Shown: positions 39,781 to 49,819 of the stretch, in pieces | Layout: the number at the start of each line of letters is the position of its first letter | Position numbering within the stretch: the stretch's first letter is position 1 | Position numbers and translations under genes: made by a program | The notes under the pieces: model-generated | What the model was told of the DNA's origin: nothing | Database searches by the model: none | The model's input: the letters and a program-made list of their open reading frames with translations, nothing else | Origin: Candidatus Tepidiaquacellales bacterium OLB4/UTCHB1 | GTDB taxonomy: Bacteria; Bacteroidota; Ignavibacteria; Tepidaquicellales; Tepidaquicellaceae | Assembly: GCA_002050165.1 (NCBI GenBank) | Contig: MWSW01000008.1 | Span: forward strand, 21,934-85,933 | DNA length: 64,000 bases | Direction: 5' to 3'

Positions 39781-39890
39781 CAGTCCTGTTTTTATCTAAT
39801 GAAATTTAAACGAAACCGAAGCACATATAGCAGTATAAGATGAATAATTATTGATTAGAAATCTTTTGTACATTATGCTAAATTTAAAGC

Positions 39891-40673
39891 ATGTACAAAA
39901 AAGAAGCGCTTTCCGAAGAATTCATCAGATTTTATAGACTTGTTAAGAAACTAAGGGTTGAGTGTCCTTGGGACAGGGAGCAAACGCACGAGTCACTGCG
40001 CCGTTGCCTGTTGGAAGAAACATACGAAGTACTTGAAGCAATTGATACGAGAGACGAAGTTGAATTGAAAAAAGAACTTGGTGATTTAATGTTACAGGTT
40101 ATTTTCCATTCAGTGCTTGCTGAAGAAGCAAATAATTTTAATCTTTTCGAGGTAATGTCAACCGTAAGGGAAAAGTTAATTGACCGCCATCCACACGTCT
40201 TTGGCGATGTTAAGGTAAATGGCGCCGAACAGGTTAAAGCAAACTGGGAGAAGTTAAAAAAGCGTGAAGGAAGGACTTCCGCACTTGACGGTGTACCGGC
40301 TGAATTACCTGCGCTGTTAAAAGCGTACAGAATTCAGGAGAAAGCCTCGAAAGTTGGATTTGACTGGAATGCTCCGGAGCCGGCTTTTGAAAAAATAAGG
40401 GAGGAGCTTGAAGAACTTCGCTTTAATGTCAACAACGGAAAATCCGTCAGAGAAATTGAAGATGAATTGGGGGATCTGCTGTTTTCAATTGTGAATTATT
40501 CACGTTTCCTGAAAGTAAATCCGGAAGACGCATTAAGAGGAACAATTAAAAAATTCTCCGGACGATTCAGAAAAATTGAAAGCAAAGCTAAATCAGTTGG
40601 AAAAGAACTTGATTCAATGTCGCTCTCTGAGATGGATGCGCTTTGGCAGGAAGTAAAATCTGAAGAGGTTTAA
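39891..40673 (+). CDS. mazG: Nucleoside triphosphate pyrophosphohydrolase MazG
   Basis: This 260-residue protein is close to the length of E. coli MazG. It contains two MazG modules: CPWDREQTHESL ... LEETYEVLEAID ... KKELGDLMLQVIFHS in the first half, and EELEELRFN ... IEDELGDLLFSIVNYSRFL in the second. Metal-binding acidic pairs are present in both. The enzyme hydrolyses (d)NTPs to monophosphates, cleaning aberrant nucleotides. The next gene, a Nudix hydrolase, starts at the base after its stop codon, so the pair is almost certainly one operon. Confidence 0.93.
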   Translation: MYKKEALSEEFIRFYRLVKKLRVECPWDREQTHESLRRCLLEETYEVLEAIDTRDEVELKKELGDLMLQVIFHSVLAEEANNFNLFEVMSTVREKLIDRHPHVFGDVKVNGAEQVKANWEKLKKREGRTSALDGVPAELPALLKAYRIQEKASKVGFDWNAPEPAFEKIREELEELRFNVNNGKSVREIEDELGDLLFSIVNYSRFLKVNPEDALRGTIKKFSGRFRKIESKAKSVGKELDSMSLSEMDALWQEVKSEEV

Positions 40674-41108
40674 ATGGTACTAGAAGATCGTTCATACGGT
40701 TTTGTGATTTTCAGGATTAATGAAGGTGAAATTGAATTTCTGCTTATAAAACATAAAAAAGGTCATTGGTCGTTTCCAAAGGGACACAAAAATTATGGTG
40801 AATCTGAGATAGAGGCAGCAACGCGGGAGCTTGAAGAAGAAACAGGATTGAAGAATATTGATATTAAAGATGAATCGATTTCATTTGAAGAGAAATATAA
40901 TTATCATTTCAAGCAAAAGCCGATAAAAAAAACTGTGAAATATTACCTTGGACAGGCTAATACACGTGAAATTGTCAGGCCCGATAATTACGAGGTTATG
41001 GAATATACCTGGTGTGACTTTGATAAGGCTAAGGAATTAATTACATTCGACAATACAATCGAAGTTTTAGAAGATTCAAATAAAATTATAAAGAGTTTAA
41101 TTCAATAA
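40674..41108 (+). CDS. Nudix hydrolase (Ap4A-type)
   Basis: This 144-residue protein has a complete Nudix box: Gly, then GESEIEAATRELEEETGL with the REUxEExGU core. It is preceded by FPKGHKNYGE, the FPKG start of bis(5'-nucleosyl)-tetraphosphatase-like members. YGFVIFRIN at the start and YTWCDFDKAKELI near the end also fit that branch. It likely hydrolyses diadenosine polyphosphates or damaged nucleotides. It follows mazG with zero spacing (stop codon directly followed by ATG). Confidence 0.85.
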   Translation: MVLEDRSYGFVIFRINEGEIEFLLIKHKKGHWSFPKGHKNYGESEIEAATRELEEETGLKNIDIKDESISFEEKYNYHFKQKPIKKTVKYYLGQANTREIVRPDNYEVMEYTWCDFDKAKELITFDNTIEVLEDSNKIIKSLIQ

Positions 41109-41119
41109 TAAAATTATAT

Positions 41120-42328
41120 TTGAGGATTATTAAAAAATTTAAAATTACCCTGCTGATATTTTTTATTTTCAGCAACGCAAAAGCCGGTAACATATATGAG
41201 GAAAAAATTGACTCAATCTTTTCAACGATTGGCGGAAATGTGTCTTGTATTGTGATGAGCACTGAACACGGAGATGTAATTTATTCTCTCAATCCTGGTA
41301 TGGAAATGATTCCGGCGTCAGTTACAAAACTTGTTACCTCAATTGTTGCAATGGATGTGCTTGGACCGGATTATAAGTTTAAGACAGTAGTATATTCCGA
41401 TGCAAATGTTACCGGTGGAGTAGTAAACGGTAATCTTTACCTGAAAGGATTTGGAGATCCCGATTTGTATTCCGGCGATATTTCAACGCTTGCAAAAGAG
41501 GTAGCAAAAACAGTACGACAGGTGAACGGAAATATAATTTACGATAATTCATTTCTGGATGATAATTATTACGCTTTAGCAGACTATTATTCCGGAGATA
41601 CAAAAAAACAGTATTGGCCTTATGTTGCAGGGATTAATATTGACAAGAATAACATGGGTGGCGATCCGGGATTTTATGCGGCGGATCTTTTAACCTCCGA
41701 ATTGACAGTTAACGGCGTTACAATTTCGGGCGAAGTCGTTTCCGGAGTTACACCACCGCGTGCTGTTCAGATTGCCGAGTTTTCTCATTCGCTCAAAGAT
41801 GTCCTTATCCAAATGAACAAAGCAAGCGATAACCTGTCAGCAATTTCCGTGTTTAAAGTAATTGGTGCGGTAAACGAATCCCCGCCGGGCACATTGCAAA
41901 AAGGAACGAACGCAGTTATTGATTATATGACAAGAAAGGGGGTTGACCGGAACGAATACGAAATCCTCGAAGGATCGGGTTTGACAAGATACAATATAGT
42001 AACAGGAAATCTTTTTATGAGGCTATTGAAAATTATGTACGATGATTTAAAAAATTTCGATATGTTCTATAATTCCCTTCCTATAGCCGGTTATGACGGG
42101 ACGTTAAGGAAAAGAATGATTGGCACCGAAGCAGAGCGAAATGTTAGGGCGAAGACTGGATCGCTGAATTCCGTTAGCGCTCTGGCAGGTTACACTGTAT
42201 CGCGGGATAATGAGCTTCTGATGTTTTATATTGTAAACAATGGATTTTCCGGCGGCTGGCAACATGCGAGAGATGTGCAGGATGCGGTTTGTGAAGTAAT
42301 ATCATCGTTTACCCGTAAGAATCAATAA
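41120..42328 (+). CDS. dacB: D-alanyl-D-alanine carboxypeptidase/endopeptidase (PBP4 type)
   Basis: This 402-residue penicillin-binding protein has a TTG start that gives a proper signal peptide (RIIKKFKITLLIFFIFSNAKAG). The active-site motifs are Ser67-Val-Thr-Lys70, Ser236-Asp-Asn238 and Lys345-Thr-Gly347. A domain insert between the first two (about 90-210) is typical of class C low-molecular-weight PBPs. It trims or cleaves peptidoglycan peptides in the periplasm. It lies 11 bp after the Nudix gene and 7 bp before the ClpS-like gene, so the block from mazG onward may be one transcript. Confidence 0.88.
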   Translation: MRIIKKFKITLLIFFIFSNAKAGNIYEEKIDSIFSTIGGNVSCIVMSTEHGDVIYSLNPGMEMIPASVTKLVTSIVAMDVLGPDYKFKTVVYSDANVTGGVVNGNLYLKGFGDPDLYSGDISTLAKEVAKTVRQVNGNIIYDNSFLDDNYYALADYYSGDTKKQYWPYVAGINIDKNNMGGDPGFYAADLLTSELTVNGVTISGEVVSGVTPPRAVQIAEFSHSLKDVLIQMNKASDNLSAISVFKVIGAVNESPPGTLQKGTNAVIDYMTRKGVDRNEYEILEGSGLTRYNIVTGNLFMRLLKIMYDDLKNFDMFYNSLPIAGYDGTLRKRMIGTEAERNVRAKTGSLNSVSALAGYTVSRDNELLMFYIVNNGFSGGWQHARDVQDAVCEVISSFTRKNQ

Positions 42329-42335
42329 ATGATTT

Positions 42336-42599
42336 ATGGAAGAAGTGAAAACATTTTCCGGGTCAGGAACTGGTCAGGATGTCGAGAGGAAATTGATTTT
42401 ATTTAATTCGAATCATTTTTGGGAAGAGGTGATTACACAATTGCAAAAAGCAACCGGCTTTGATCTTGTACACTGTGAACAAATCGCAATTATAGCACAT
42501 ACCAAAGGTAAAGCAGTTGTGAAATCAGGCGACATGGAAGATTTAATGAAAATTGAATCCATCCTAAAAGAAATTAACCTTGTAACAAAAATTGAATAG
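42336..42599 (+). CDS. Divergent ClpS-like adaptor protein
   Basis: This 87-residue protein has the ClpS fold pattern: RKLILFNSN, a central helix pair, CEQIAIIAHTKGKAVVKSG and a C-terminal LKEINLVTKIE strand. In canonical ClpS the first strand is followed by Asn-Asp-Asp, which binds the N-terminus of N-degron substrates. Here it reads Asn-Ser-Asn and one residue is missing in the next loop, although the His of the HxKGKA segment is kept. It may bind other substrates or only regulate ClpA/ClpC. No clp gene is adjacent; it lies between dacB and uvrB. Confidence 0.7.
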   Translation: MEEVKTFSGSGTGQDVERKLILFNSNHFWEEVITQLQKATGFDLVHCEQIAIIAHTKGKAVVKSGDMEDLMKIESILKEINLVTKIE

Positions 42600-42650
42600 C
42601 ATTTAACTTCACATTCTCATCTGATATAATATTTTCATAGTTTTCATTCG

Positions 42651-44681
42651 ATGAATTACAAACTCATTTCGGGCTATAAACCTACCGGTGACCAGCCCCG
42701 TGCGATTAAAGAATTAACTGAGGGCATTCAACGCGGAGACAGGTACCAGACATTTCTTGGTGTAACCGGTTCAGGCAAAACTTTCTCGGTTTCAAATGTT
42801 ATACAGAATATCGGTAAACCCGTTCTTGTAATGTCGCACAATAAAACGCTCGCCGCACAGTTGTATGGTGAATTCAAAAGATTTTTTCCGGATAACCGGG
42901 TTGAGTTTTTTATTTCGTATTATGATTACTATCAACCTGAAGCTTACATTCCATCAACGGATACATACATTCAGAAAGATCTCTCAATCAATGAAGATAT
43001 TGACAGATTGAGACTTCGTGCCACAGCTTCGATTCTTGAAGGCCGGAAAGATGTCATTGTTGTATCATCAGTGAGTTGCATTTACGGTATCGGGGCACCG
43101 GAGGAATATGCCGAACAGGTTCTGGTTTTAAAGCTAGGTCAGAAAATTAAAAGAAAAGCCCTTTTAAATAAACTTATTGATATTCACTACGTCAGAAATG
43201 ATTATGAATTTTCCAGAGGAACATTCAGGGTTAGGGGAGATACAATTGAAATTATTCCGGCTTACGAAATTGATACTGCGATAAGGATAGAGCTATTCGA
43301 TAACGAGATTGAGAAACTTTCCTATGTAAATGCAGAAGACGGAAAAATAATCGGTAAAGATGTCAGCGTTGTACTTTATCCCGCCAAGTATTTTGTAACG
43401 AATAAACAAAAGCTTGAACTTGCAATTGATGATATCAGGGCAGAACTTGAGGAGCGCATTGCATTTTTTCAGAAAAAAGAAAAATATGTTGAAGCGCAGA
43501 GACTGGAACAGCGCACTAATTTCGATATTGAGATGATTCAGGAAGTTGGATACTGTAACGGAATCGAGAATTACTCGAGACATCTTGATCGCAGACCACC
43601 CGGTTCGAGACCTTCGTGTTTGTTCGATTACTTTCCGGAGGATTACCTGCTTGTAGTGGACGAGTCACACGTTACCGTTCCGCAGATTGGCGGGATGTAT
43701 AACGGCGACCGTATGCGAAAGAAAACGCTTGTAGAGCACGGATTTCGTTTACCCTCAGCGCTTGATAACCGACCGATGACCTTTGAGGAATGGGAGTCAA
43801 TGATTAAACAGGTTATTTTCGTAAGCGCGACTCCGGGTAATTATGAACTCGAAAAAAGTGAGGGAGTAATTGTTGAACAGATAATTCGTCCCACCGGATT
43901 ACTTGATCCGGAAATTCAGGTTAAGCCGGTTAAAAACCAGATTGATGATTTGCTAAATGAAATCAGAAAACGTGCTGTTCAAAATGAGCGGGTACTGGTA
44001 ACAACGTTGACCAAGCGAATGAGCGAGGACCTTACAGATTACCTGTTGAATCTGAACGTTCGGGTTAAGTACATTCATTCGGAAATTAATTCCCTCGACA
44101 GGGTCGAAATACTTCGCGATCTGAGGCTTGGTAAGATTGATGTAATAGTTGGTGTTAATCTCCTCAGGGAAGGTCTCGACCTGCCGGAAGTCTCACTTGT
44201 AGCAATACTCGATGCAGACAAAGAGGGGTTCCTCAGATCTGAAAAATCACTTCTGCAAACCGCCGGGAGAACTGCCAGAAACGTAAACGGTATGGTTATA
44301 TTTTATGCAGATAAAGTTACTGAATCAATGTCTAAGGTTATCAGCGAAACTGCCCGACGCAGAAAAATTCAGCAGGAGTACAATGAAGCAAACAATATTC
44401 AACCTGAGACCGTTTATAAATCTTATGAAGATATAATATCAACTACAATTGTTGCCGATTCAATTTCGAAAAATGAAACATATAAAAGGAAATCTAAATC
44501 AGATGAATCCGTGAACACTGCACTGAAAGCTATGATTAAACCGGTGATGGACGAAACATCGAACGAACAGAGAAAGGAATTAATTGAGCAATTGCGGAAA
44601 GAAATGATAGAGGCTGCAAAAGATCTGGAATTTGAACGTGCGGCTGAACTCAGGGATGAATTGCAACGATTAAGCAACTGA
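42651..44681 (+). CDS. uvrB: UvrABC system protein B
   Basis: This 676-residue protein has all UvrB hallmarks: Walker A GVTGSGKT near residue 39, the beta-hairpin segment [12 protein letters not shown] that clamps DNA, a DESH box in [14 protein letters not shown], helicase motifs V and VI ([23 protein letters not shown]), and a C-terminal UVR motif ([14 protein letters not shown]) that recruits UvrC. It loads at the lesion in nucleotide excision repair. uvrC is at 585-2477. Confidence 0.97.
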   Translation: MNYKLISGYKPTGDQPRAIKELTEGIQRGDRYQTFLGVTGSGKTFSVSNVIQNIGKPVLVMSHNKTLAAQLYGEFKRFFPDNRVEFFISYYDYYQPEAYIPSTDTYIQKDLSINEDIDRLRLRATASILEGRKDVIVVSSVSCIYGIGAPEEYAEQVLVLKLGQKIKRKALLNKLIDIHYVRNDYEFSRGTFRVRGDTIEIIPAYEIDTAIRIELFDNEIEKLSYVNAEDGKIIGKDVSVVLYPAKYFVTNKQKLELAIDDIRAELEERIAFFQKKEKYVEAQRLEQRTNFDIEMIQEVGYCNGIENYSRHLDRRPPGSRPSCLFDYFPEDYLLVVDESHVTVPQIGGMYNGDRMRKKTLVEHGFRLPSALDNRPMTFEEWESMIKQVIFVSATPGNYELEKSEGVIVEQIIRPTGLLDPEIQVKPVKNQIDDLLNEIRKRAVQNERVLVTTLTKRMSEDLTDYLLNLNVRVKYIHSEINSLDRVEILRDLRLGKIDVIVGVNLLREGLDLPEVSLVAILDADKEGFLRSEKSLLQTAGRTARNVNGMVIFYADKVTESMSKVISETARRRKIQQEYNEANNIQPETVYKSYEDIISTTIVADSISKNETYKRKSKSDESVNTALKAMIKPVMDETSNEQRKELIEQLRKEMIEAAKDLEFERAAELRDELQRLSN

Positions 44682-44732
44682 AATTTACAACCTGAATATC
44701 CTTTAAACGCACATGTAACGGGACAAACTTTT

Positions 44733-46736
44733 TTAAAAGTTTAAATCTATCCCACCGTAAAAATTTCTCCCGGATTGCGGAATTTTTAACCAATCAAGGT
44801 GATTGTAATATTCCTTGTCGAAAATATTTTCTACCCCGAAATTAATCTTTACAATATCATTGAAAGTGTATTCACCTCTGATGTTCATAAGTCCGTATCC
44901 TGCTGAGATACTTTCACCAGCATCGGTATTAACCCGGTGTTGTTTCGCTGCCAGTATCTGTTCCAGTTGTACCATATAGTCTGGTTTAGTGAACCTGATT
45001 GACAGTACACCGTTAAGTGGGGGGATAAGTGGCAGTGGGTCGCGGTTTGCAAGTTCGCCGTATGAATAACTTATTCCGGCGGAAAAAACAAAATTTGTTT
45101 TAAACAAAAAAATCAAATTAGCTTCAAACCCCGCCAGCAATGCATTATCGAAATTTTCGTACATTTTAACGCCAAACGAACCCGGCGTCATTGGTCCGAC
45201 TGAAACCATTCGCTTGCCAAGTATATAATCGGTGAACCTGTATATGAATATACTCGTCCCGACGGCGATATCACTTTCATTGTAATCTGCCCTAAATTCA
45301 AACTGAATATTCTTCTCGTTGGAAATAGCGGTATTACCGATATAGTCAAAGTTATCTAACCGGTTATACAGGTAGAAACCGAATTCTTCACTGACGGTCG
45401 GAAAACGTTCCGAATAAGAAGATGAAAGCGATAGCGTTAACGGATCGAACAATTGATAGTATAGATTTATTCCTCCGGAATAAATATTTCTCGAAGATTT
45501 TTTAGATACATTGGGATTGAAAATCTGAAGCGAATTAAATCCGAGCTCACTCTCTATATCGGATGAAACAAACGCAAATCCTGCAAACGGTTCAACACTG
45601 AACTTATCTGATAAATATTTTCTCAATGAAGTTTTAAATGAAAACTGGTTCTTTCTTACGTCAGGCCAGGTTACCATATACATTGGATTAGAATTTCCGA
45701 AGTACATTGTCATGTCCGCACTGTGGAGTGAGTTAAAGAATTCAAGTCCCGCAGTAACAGCAGTCGTTTCATCAAACAGCACACCTGCAGTCAGTGAACT
45801 TCCGAAAGTTTTAGTTTTACCCGGCATATCCATCCTGAACCCGTTATTGCGCTTCGAATCGTCCATAACGTGGTCAATAGTGTTGAAGTAAACTTTAAAA
45901 TTAAGTGTGTTGAAAAAATCAAAAAGATCCTTTGATTCAAGGTCAAGTCCGGCAATTCTGGCTTTTGCGGATCCGACGTCCATTAATAAAGCCGGATATC
46001 CGATATCATAAGCATCGTCCCAAATTCCGCTAATGCGAAGAATATTAAATTCGTCTAATTTGTAAGCGCCGTTGAGAGAAAAATTGTATTTTTCAAACCC
46101 GGAATTTTCAATTTCATTACCGCCGCCGGTTTTGTAATCTCCGGAATTATTGTAACCGCCGTTAATATTTAATGCGTAATTTTCATCTGATAACGCAACT
46201 ACAAGTCCACCTTTGTAATTTCCGGAAGTGGATCTGTAACCGGAGAATACTTTACCGTTAAATAAAAAGTGTGAACTAAACTGCGGCGTAAGCATATCAA
46301 GATTGATTTTACCCCCAATATTGGATACGACCTCAGAATGGCAGGAACCTTTTGAAATATCAATTGCCCCGAGATTTTGCGTTTCAACGTAAGAAGTAAC
46401 CGGATCCATTTTATCGGTACACGCGCTCATTACCCGCATTCCGTTTATTGTTACATCTATCTGGTTCGTGTTTAATCCCCTGATAACCGGTTCCGGTGCG
46501 TAGTTTCCCCGCCTGATAAACGATACACCGCTGAACCTTGAGAGAATTTCTTCAGTAGAACTCAGGTTACTGCTTTTGTGAAAACCAGTCTCCTCCTTTG
46601 TGAGATCTATCCGGTTGAAGTTTACGTTTATCTCCTTTTCCAGAATATATTCTTTAAATAAAGAATCGTTTTCCTGTGCAAATACTCCCGAAAATGAAAA
46701 AAGACAAATGAATAGAAATTTCAGTGTAAGATTCAT
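44733..46736 (-). CDS. TonB-dependent receptor, OprC/NosA-like (probable copper uptake)
   Basis: This 667-residue protein has a signal peptide (cleavage near VFAQ), a plug domain with VIRGL and IDVTINGM, and a 22-strand-type barrel ending NFYGGIDLNF. The plug contains Cys106-Thr-Asp-Lys-Met110 followed by DPVTSYVE. In the copper receptor OprC the Cys-xxx-Met pair in the same position coordinates copper, and the following MDPPTSY-like sequence is shared. A Met-rich strand (MTMYF ... PMYMV) lies in the barrel. It follows, by 49 bp, a lipoprotein with a Met/His motif typical of copper-handling YtkA/FixH-like domains. Confidence 0.75.
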   Translation of the reverse strand: MNLTLKFLFICLFSFSGVFAQENDSLFKEYILEKEINVNFNRIDLTKEETGFHKSSNLSSTEEILSRFSGVSFIRRGNYAPEPVIRGLNTNQIDVTINGMRVMSACTDKMDPVTSYVETQNLGAIDISKGSCHSEVVSNIGGKINLDMLTPQFSSHFLFNGKVFSGYRSTSGNYKGGLVVALSDENYALNINGGYNNSGDYKTGGGNEIENSGFEKYNFSLNGAYKLDEFNILRISGIWDDAYDIGYPALLMDVGSAKARIAGLDLESKDLFDFFNTLNFKVYFNTIDHVMDDSKRNNGFRMDMPGKTKTFGSSLTAGVLFDETTAVTAGLEFFNSLHSADMTMYFGNSNPMYMVTWPDVRKNQFSFKTSLRKYLSDKFSVEPFAGFAFVSSDIESELGFNSLQIFNPNVSKKSSRNIYSGGINLYYQLFDPLTLSLSSSYSERFPTVSEEFGFYLYNRLDNFDYIGNTAISNEKNIQFEFRADYNESDIAVGTSIFIYRFTDYILGKRMVSVGPMTPGSFGVKMYENFDNALLAGFEANLIFLFKTNFVFSAGISYSYGELANRDPLPLIPPLNGVLSIRFTKPDYMVQLEQILAAKQHRVNTDAGESISAGYGLMNIRGEYTFNDIVKINFGVENIFDKEYYNHLDWLKIPQSGRNFYGGIDLNF

Positions 46737-46785
46737 TATGATTTTATATAAACGGAATTGATGCTTTCAGAGATTGAATGTATAA

Positions 46786-47589
46786 CTAAAATTCAAGGTC
46801 GAATGCTACGCTATCAACCGGTGTTGCATTTTCATTAAATATCAGGTTAATCCTCCAGTCGCCGGTCATTGTAAAGTTTACTTTGCCGGTATAATAACCG
46901 TTCCCGGTGTAAACCGGTGAAATATTATTGGGCGATCCGTGTCCCATTGAGGTCATCCATGGATACATATCAAACGTGTAAGTAGAATCGTTCGGATAGT
47001 TTGTAACAGATTCCATGCGGTTTACTTTAATGACCATATCATTTATTCCAACTCTTGGTAACGACGGCTCGATCATCGAAACATAGTATGTCGTTCCCTG
47101 AATGGTTTTTTGCTTTACAACGGGATATAGAGGTTCTGTTACATTAACCGGAAATGATACATTTGTGTTTGAATTGTTCTGCAGGTTTGTTATGCTTACT
47201 TCAATAGTCCAGCTTCCGGAAGATGAAGGCATGATGAAAACAACAGCACCGGAAAATTTTCCGTCTGCAGCAGAAGTACCGGAAGGATTTTCAAACGGAG
47301 CCGAATAGTTTGTTGTGCCGGTATTCAATAAAGGCATTATGGTAACTATGGCGTTTGTTACAATATTGCCCGAAGCATCGTCCGTTACTTTCAGAAATAA
47401 TTTATTGAACCCAACAAACGGATTTTTATCCGAGTATAAAACAATTGTCATACCGTTTCCGGATTGTGTTCCAAGGTTAATCAGGTTATCATCCGGTGGC
47501 GGTGGTGTTACCGGATTCTCGGATTTAGAGCATGAAACTATTGTGAGGGCAACGAAAATAATCGCTGCAAATATTGTTAACTTATTCAT
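46786..47589 (-). CDS. YtkA/FixH-like lipoprotein, probable copper-binding
   Basis: This 267-residue protein has a lipobox (ALTIVSC). Two beta-sandwich modules of about 110 residues follow, each starting with a strand like KLFLKVTDDASGN or DMVIKVNRMES and ending in an SGSWTIEV / TGDWRINL strand. The second carries FDMYPWMTSMGHGSP, a Met/His cluster typical of YtkA-like copper-linked domains. It probably sits in the outer membrane and hands metal to, or receives it from, the receptor encoded 49 bp downstream. Metal binding is inferred. Confidence 0.6.
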   Translation of the reverse strand: MNKLTIFAAIIFVALTIVSCSKSENPVTPPPPDDNLINLGTQSGNGMTIVLYSDKNPFVGFNKLFLKVTDDASGNIVTNAIVTIMPLLNTGTTNYSAPFENPSGTSAADGKFSGAVVFIMPSSSGSWTIEVSITNLQNNSNTNVSFPVNVTEPLYPVVKQKTIQGTTYYVSMIEPSLPRVGINDMVIKVNRMESVTNYPNDSTYTFDMYPWMTSMGHGSPNNISPVYTGNGYYTGKVNFTMTGDWRINLIFNENATPVDSVAFDLEF

Positions 47590-47645
47590 TCTTTGGTTAA
47601 AGTTAAAGAAAATGAACAGAACTTTCCATGTTCTATAAAAGGCTC

Positions 47646-47659
47646 CATTGTAAACAATG
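47646..47659. promoter_or_regulatory. Candidate operator: CATTGT-AA-ACAATG palindrome
   Basis: A perfect palindrome with 6-bp arms lies 57 bp upstream of the copper lipoprotein start, in the divergent intergenic region. Its placement fits a repressor site. No regulator gene is adjacent. Confidence 0.25.
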
Positions 47660-47799
47660 ATCTCCCCTCAGTTTATCTGTACGACGTAAACGGATGAAAT
47701 TTAATTTTCTTTAGTTTGAAACAAATGGTCTTATATTACTCAATTATAATTAAGTTGCATTGAAAGGGGAAGAAAATTTAAAGATATTGCGGAAAAAAA

Positions 47800-48528
47800 A
47801 TGAGATCAATAATAATTCTGGTTGCGATTTTCATTGTAGTTGGTTGCAACAACAAAGACAAAATATCCATTAAAGAGGGCGAGAAACAGTCAGGCGAGAT
47901 CGTTCGTGAAACTAATGAAAAGGCTGGGGAAGTTAATGAAGTTATTTCAGAAGAAGAAAAACCGAACGGAATAAGAGACCTGCAGTTTGATGTACAAATC
48001 CCTAAAAATATAAAGTACAAAGGTATTCATCAGATTTCCGCTTCATGGAAAGATAACAACGGCAACAATCTGATTTTTATAACACTGACAGATGAGTTCC
48101 CCACCCCGAATTCCAACGGTGAAGATTTCAGGGATAAAGAACTGTATGCATACCACTATTTGATGAACGACGGCGAATCAAAACTATTGTGGAGAGTAAC
48201 AGATTTCATCAGGGAATGTCCGGTTGATATTCGTCTCGATTATTTTCCGCGTTCGCTTTCGGTTACTGATCTTGATGATAATGGGATTGCTGAAACTGCA
48301 TTTATGTACGCGCTCTCCTGCAAAGGTGATGTGAGTCCGGATGATGTAAAACTAATAATGCACGAAGGGAAGACAAAATATGCAATCAGGGGAAGCAATG
48401 TGGTCAGTCAACCGGAAGCTGTTTCGGAATATGAGGGGTTGATGAATGTGGATCCATCTTTTAACAGTGCGCCGGATGAATTTCTGGTACACGCAAAAAA
48501 ATTATGGAACAGGTTCAGAGATTTATAA
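47800..48528 (+). CDS. M949_RS01915-like lipoprotein
   Basis: This 242-residue protein has a lipobox (FIVVGC) and a Lys/Glu-rich linker. The domain after it contains ELYAYHYLMNDGESKLLWRVTDFI, VTDLDDNGIAETAFMYALSC and DVSPDDVKLIMHEGKTKYAIRG. This pattern matches a family labelled M949_RS01915, reported in connection with surface polysaccharide in Riemerella, though its biochemical role is unknown. Probably outer-membrane attached. Its 3' end overlaps the convergent MFS gene by 6 bp. Confidence 0.65.
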   Translation: MRSIIILVAIFIVVGCNNKDKISIKEGEKQSGEIVRETNEKAGEVNEVISEEEKPNGIRDLQFDVQIPKNIKYKGIHQISASWKDNNGNNLIFITLTDEFPTPNSNGEDFRDKELYAYHYLMNDGESKLLWRVTDFIRECPVDIRLDYFPRSLSVTDLDDNGIAETAFMYALSCKGDVSPDDVKLIMHEGKTKYAIRGSNVVSQPEAVSEYEGLMNVDPSFNSAPDEFLVHAKKLWNRFRDL

Positions 48529-49818
48529 TTTACCGTAAGAATACTTCAGTCTGCTTTCTTTAATCATCATCAGGCCGGCAAGTGCAAATAGCAATGCCGA
48601 AATAACAAGGTTAATTTCAATTGAAAAAATTCGAATTATCAAATATCCGACGAGCGGGGCGAACAGCCCCCTCACGCCGGTAAGCGTTACGTGAACTGCC
48701 TGGTAATTTGAGACTTCATATTCGGGAGCGTAAAATATTGACCCCAACGCCCATGAAATCGTAATTCCGCTCATCCCGATTCCGAAAATGAAAAAACATG
48801 CGTAAAAGAAAAACATTTCCAGATCAGTCAGTCCGTCATCGCCGAGGTATCCCGCAAAAATCAGCGTTAATGGAAATAACATCAAAGAAATAAAAATTAA
48901 CCCGGTGAACTTCGCCGGATGTCCTGACCCTTGCAACTTGCCCATGAGCGGAGTAAAGATTATGTGCGCCGAGTGAAATATTAATCCCCGAGCCAGAGAA
49001 ATGGGGGTGTAGTCAAGTTTCAATTGTTCAACGAGAAACAGAGGAATCGCAACGCTCATTATCATAAATGCCATTCCGTACAAAAAGAAGTAAACCTCAA
49101 ATCTGAAAAACGGTTTGTTCTCCTTGCAAATCCTGAGGGTATTTTTCAACGGCAGAATTAAAACCTCCTTTACGGTTTTTAAATCAACTGACATTGCTGC
49201 GATGGATTTATGTTCCTGCGAGTCAGGTACAAGTTTCATCATCCGCGATAGGTTGAAGTAACAAAGCATCCCGAAAATCCCTGCCATCGGGAAAATGTAT
49301 TTGTAAAGAGTATCGTTTTTATCGAGGAAAAAACCGAACAAGGTTGTAATAATGAGCAACATTACCGTTTGCAGACTTGAAGCATAAGAGAAAAGTGAAC
49401 TTCGTTTTTCGGTTGAATAGTTATGTCTGAACACAATATTCCAGACCGGAAGCAACATCGCATCTATGTAGCTTGAAAAAGCTATTGCGCCTATGTAATA
49501 AAACTTTGATTCAAAAAATGGAATTAGTAAAAGCGGAGTCCTCCCGATAATTCCTAAAGTTAAAATTGTCTTTGACCTTGTGGTTGCGCGGTTGATGATT
49601 TCCGCGCCATAGATTGAAACCAGAAATGAGGTAGAAATCAGGTAAATCAGGATGGTAACGTCAAAATCAGAACTACCGAGAGATTTTTTCAGGATAATGT
49701 CCTGCAGGATCAGTATGCCGGTTGCGACACCGCTGAAAATCTGCGATATCAGGTGTAGTATGAAAGTTTTCCGCTCGCGCAGTTTAAATTCAAAGGACGG
49801 ATAAATTGTCCTGTCCAA
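48523..49818 (-). CDS. MFS transporter
   Basis: This 431-residue membrane protein has about twelve hydrophobic helices with a central cytoplasmic loop near residues 200-225. A motif-A-like loop follows helix 2 (YGAEIINRATTRSKTI), weakly conserved. The substrate is unknown. It is the second gene of a pair, 1 bp after the RapZ-C gene, and converges with the preceding lipoprotein gene. Confidence 0.7.
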   Translation of the reverse strand: MDRTIYPSFEFKLRERKTFILHLISQIFSGVATGILILQDIILKKSLGSSDFDVTILIYLISTSFLVSIYGAEIINRATTRSKTILTLGIIGRTPLLLIPFFESKFYYIGAIAFSSYIDAMLLPVWNIVFRHNYSTEKRSSLFSYASSLQTVMLLIITTLFGFFLDKNDTLYKYIFPMAGIFGMLCYFNLSRMMKLVPDSQEHKSIAAMSVDLKTVKEVLILPLKNTLRICKENKPFFRFEVYFFLYGMAFMIMSVAIPLFLVEQLKLDYTPISLARGLIFHSAHIIFTPLMGKLQGSGHPAKFTGLIFISLMLFPLTLIFAGYLGDDGLTDLEMFFFYACFFIFGIGMSGITISWALGSIFYAPEYEVSNYQAVHVTLTGVRGLFAPLVGYLIIRIFSIEINLVISALLFALAGLMMIKESRLKYSYGKL

Positions 49819-49819
49819 T

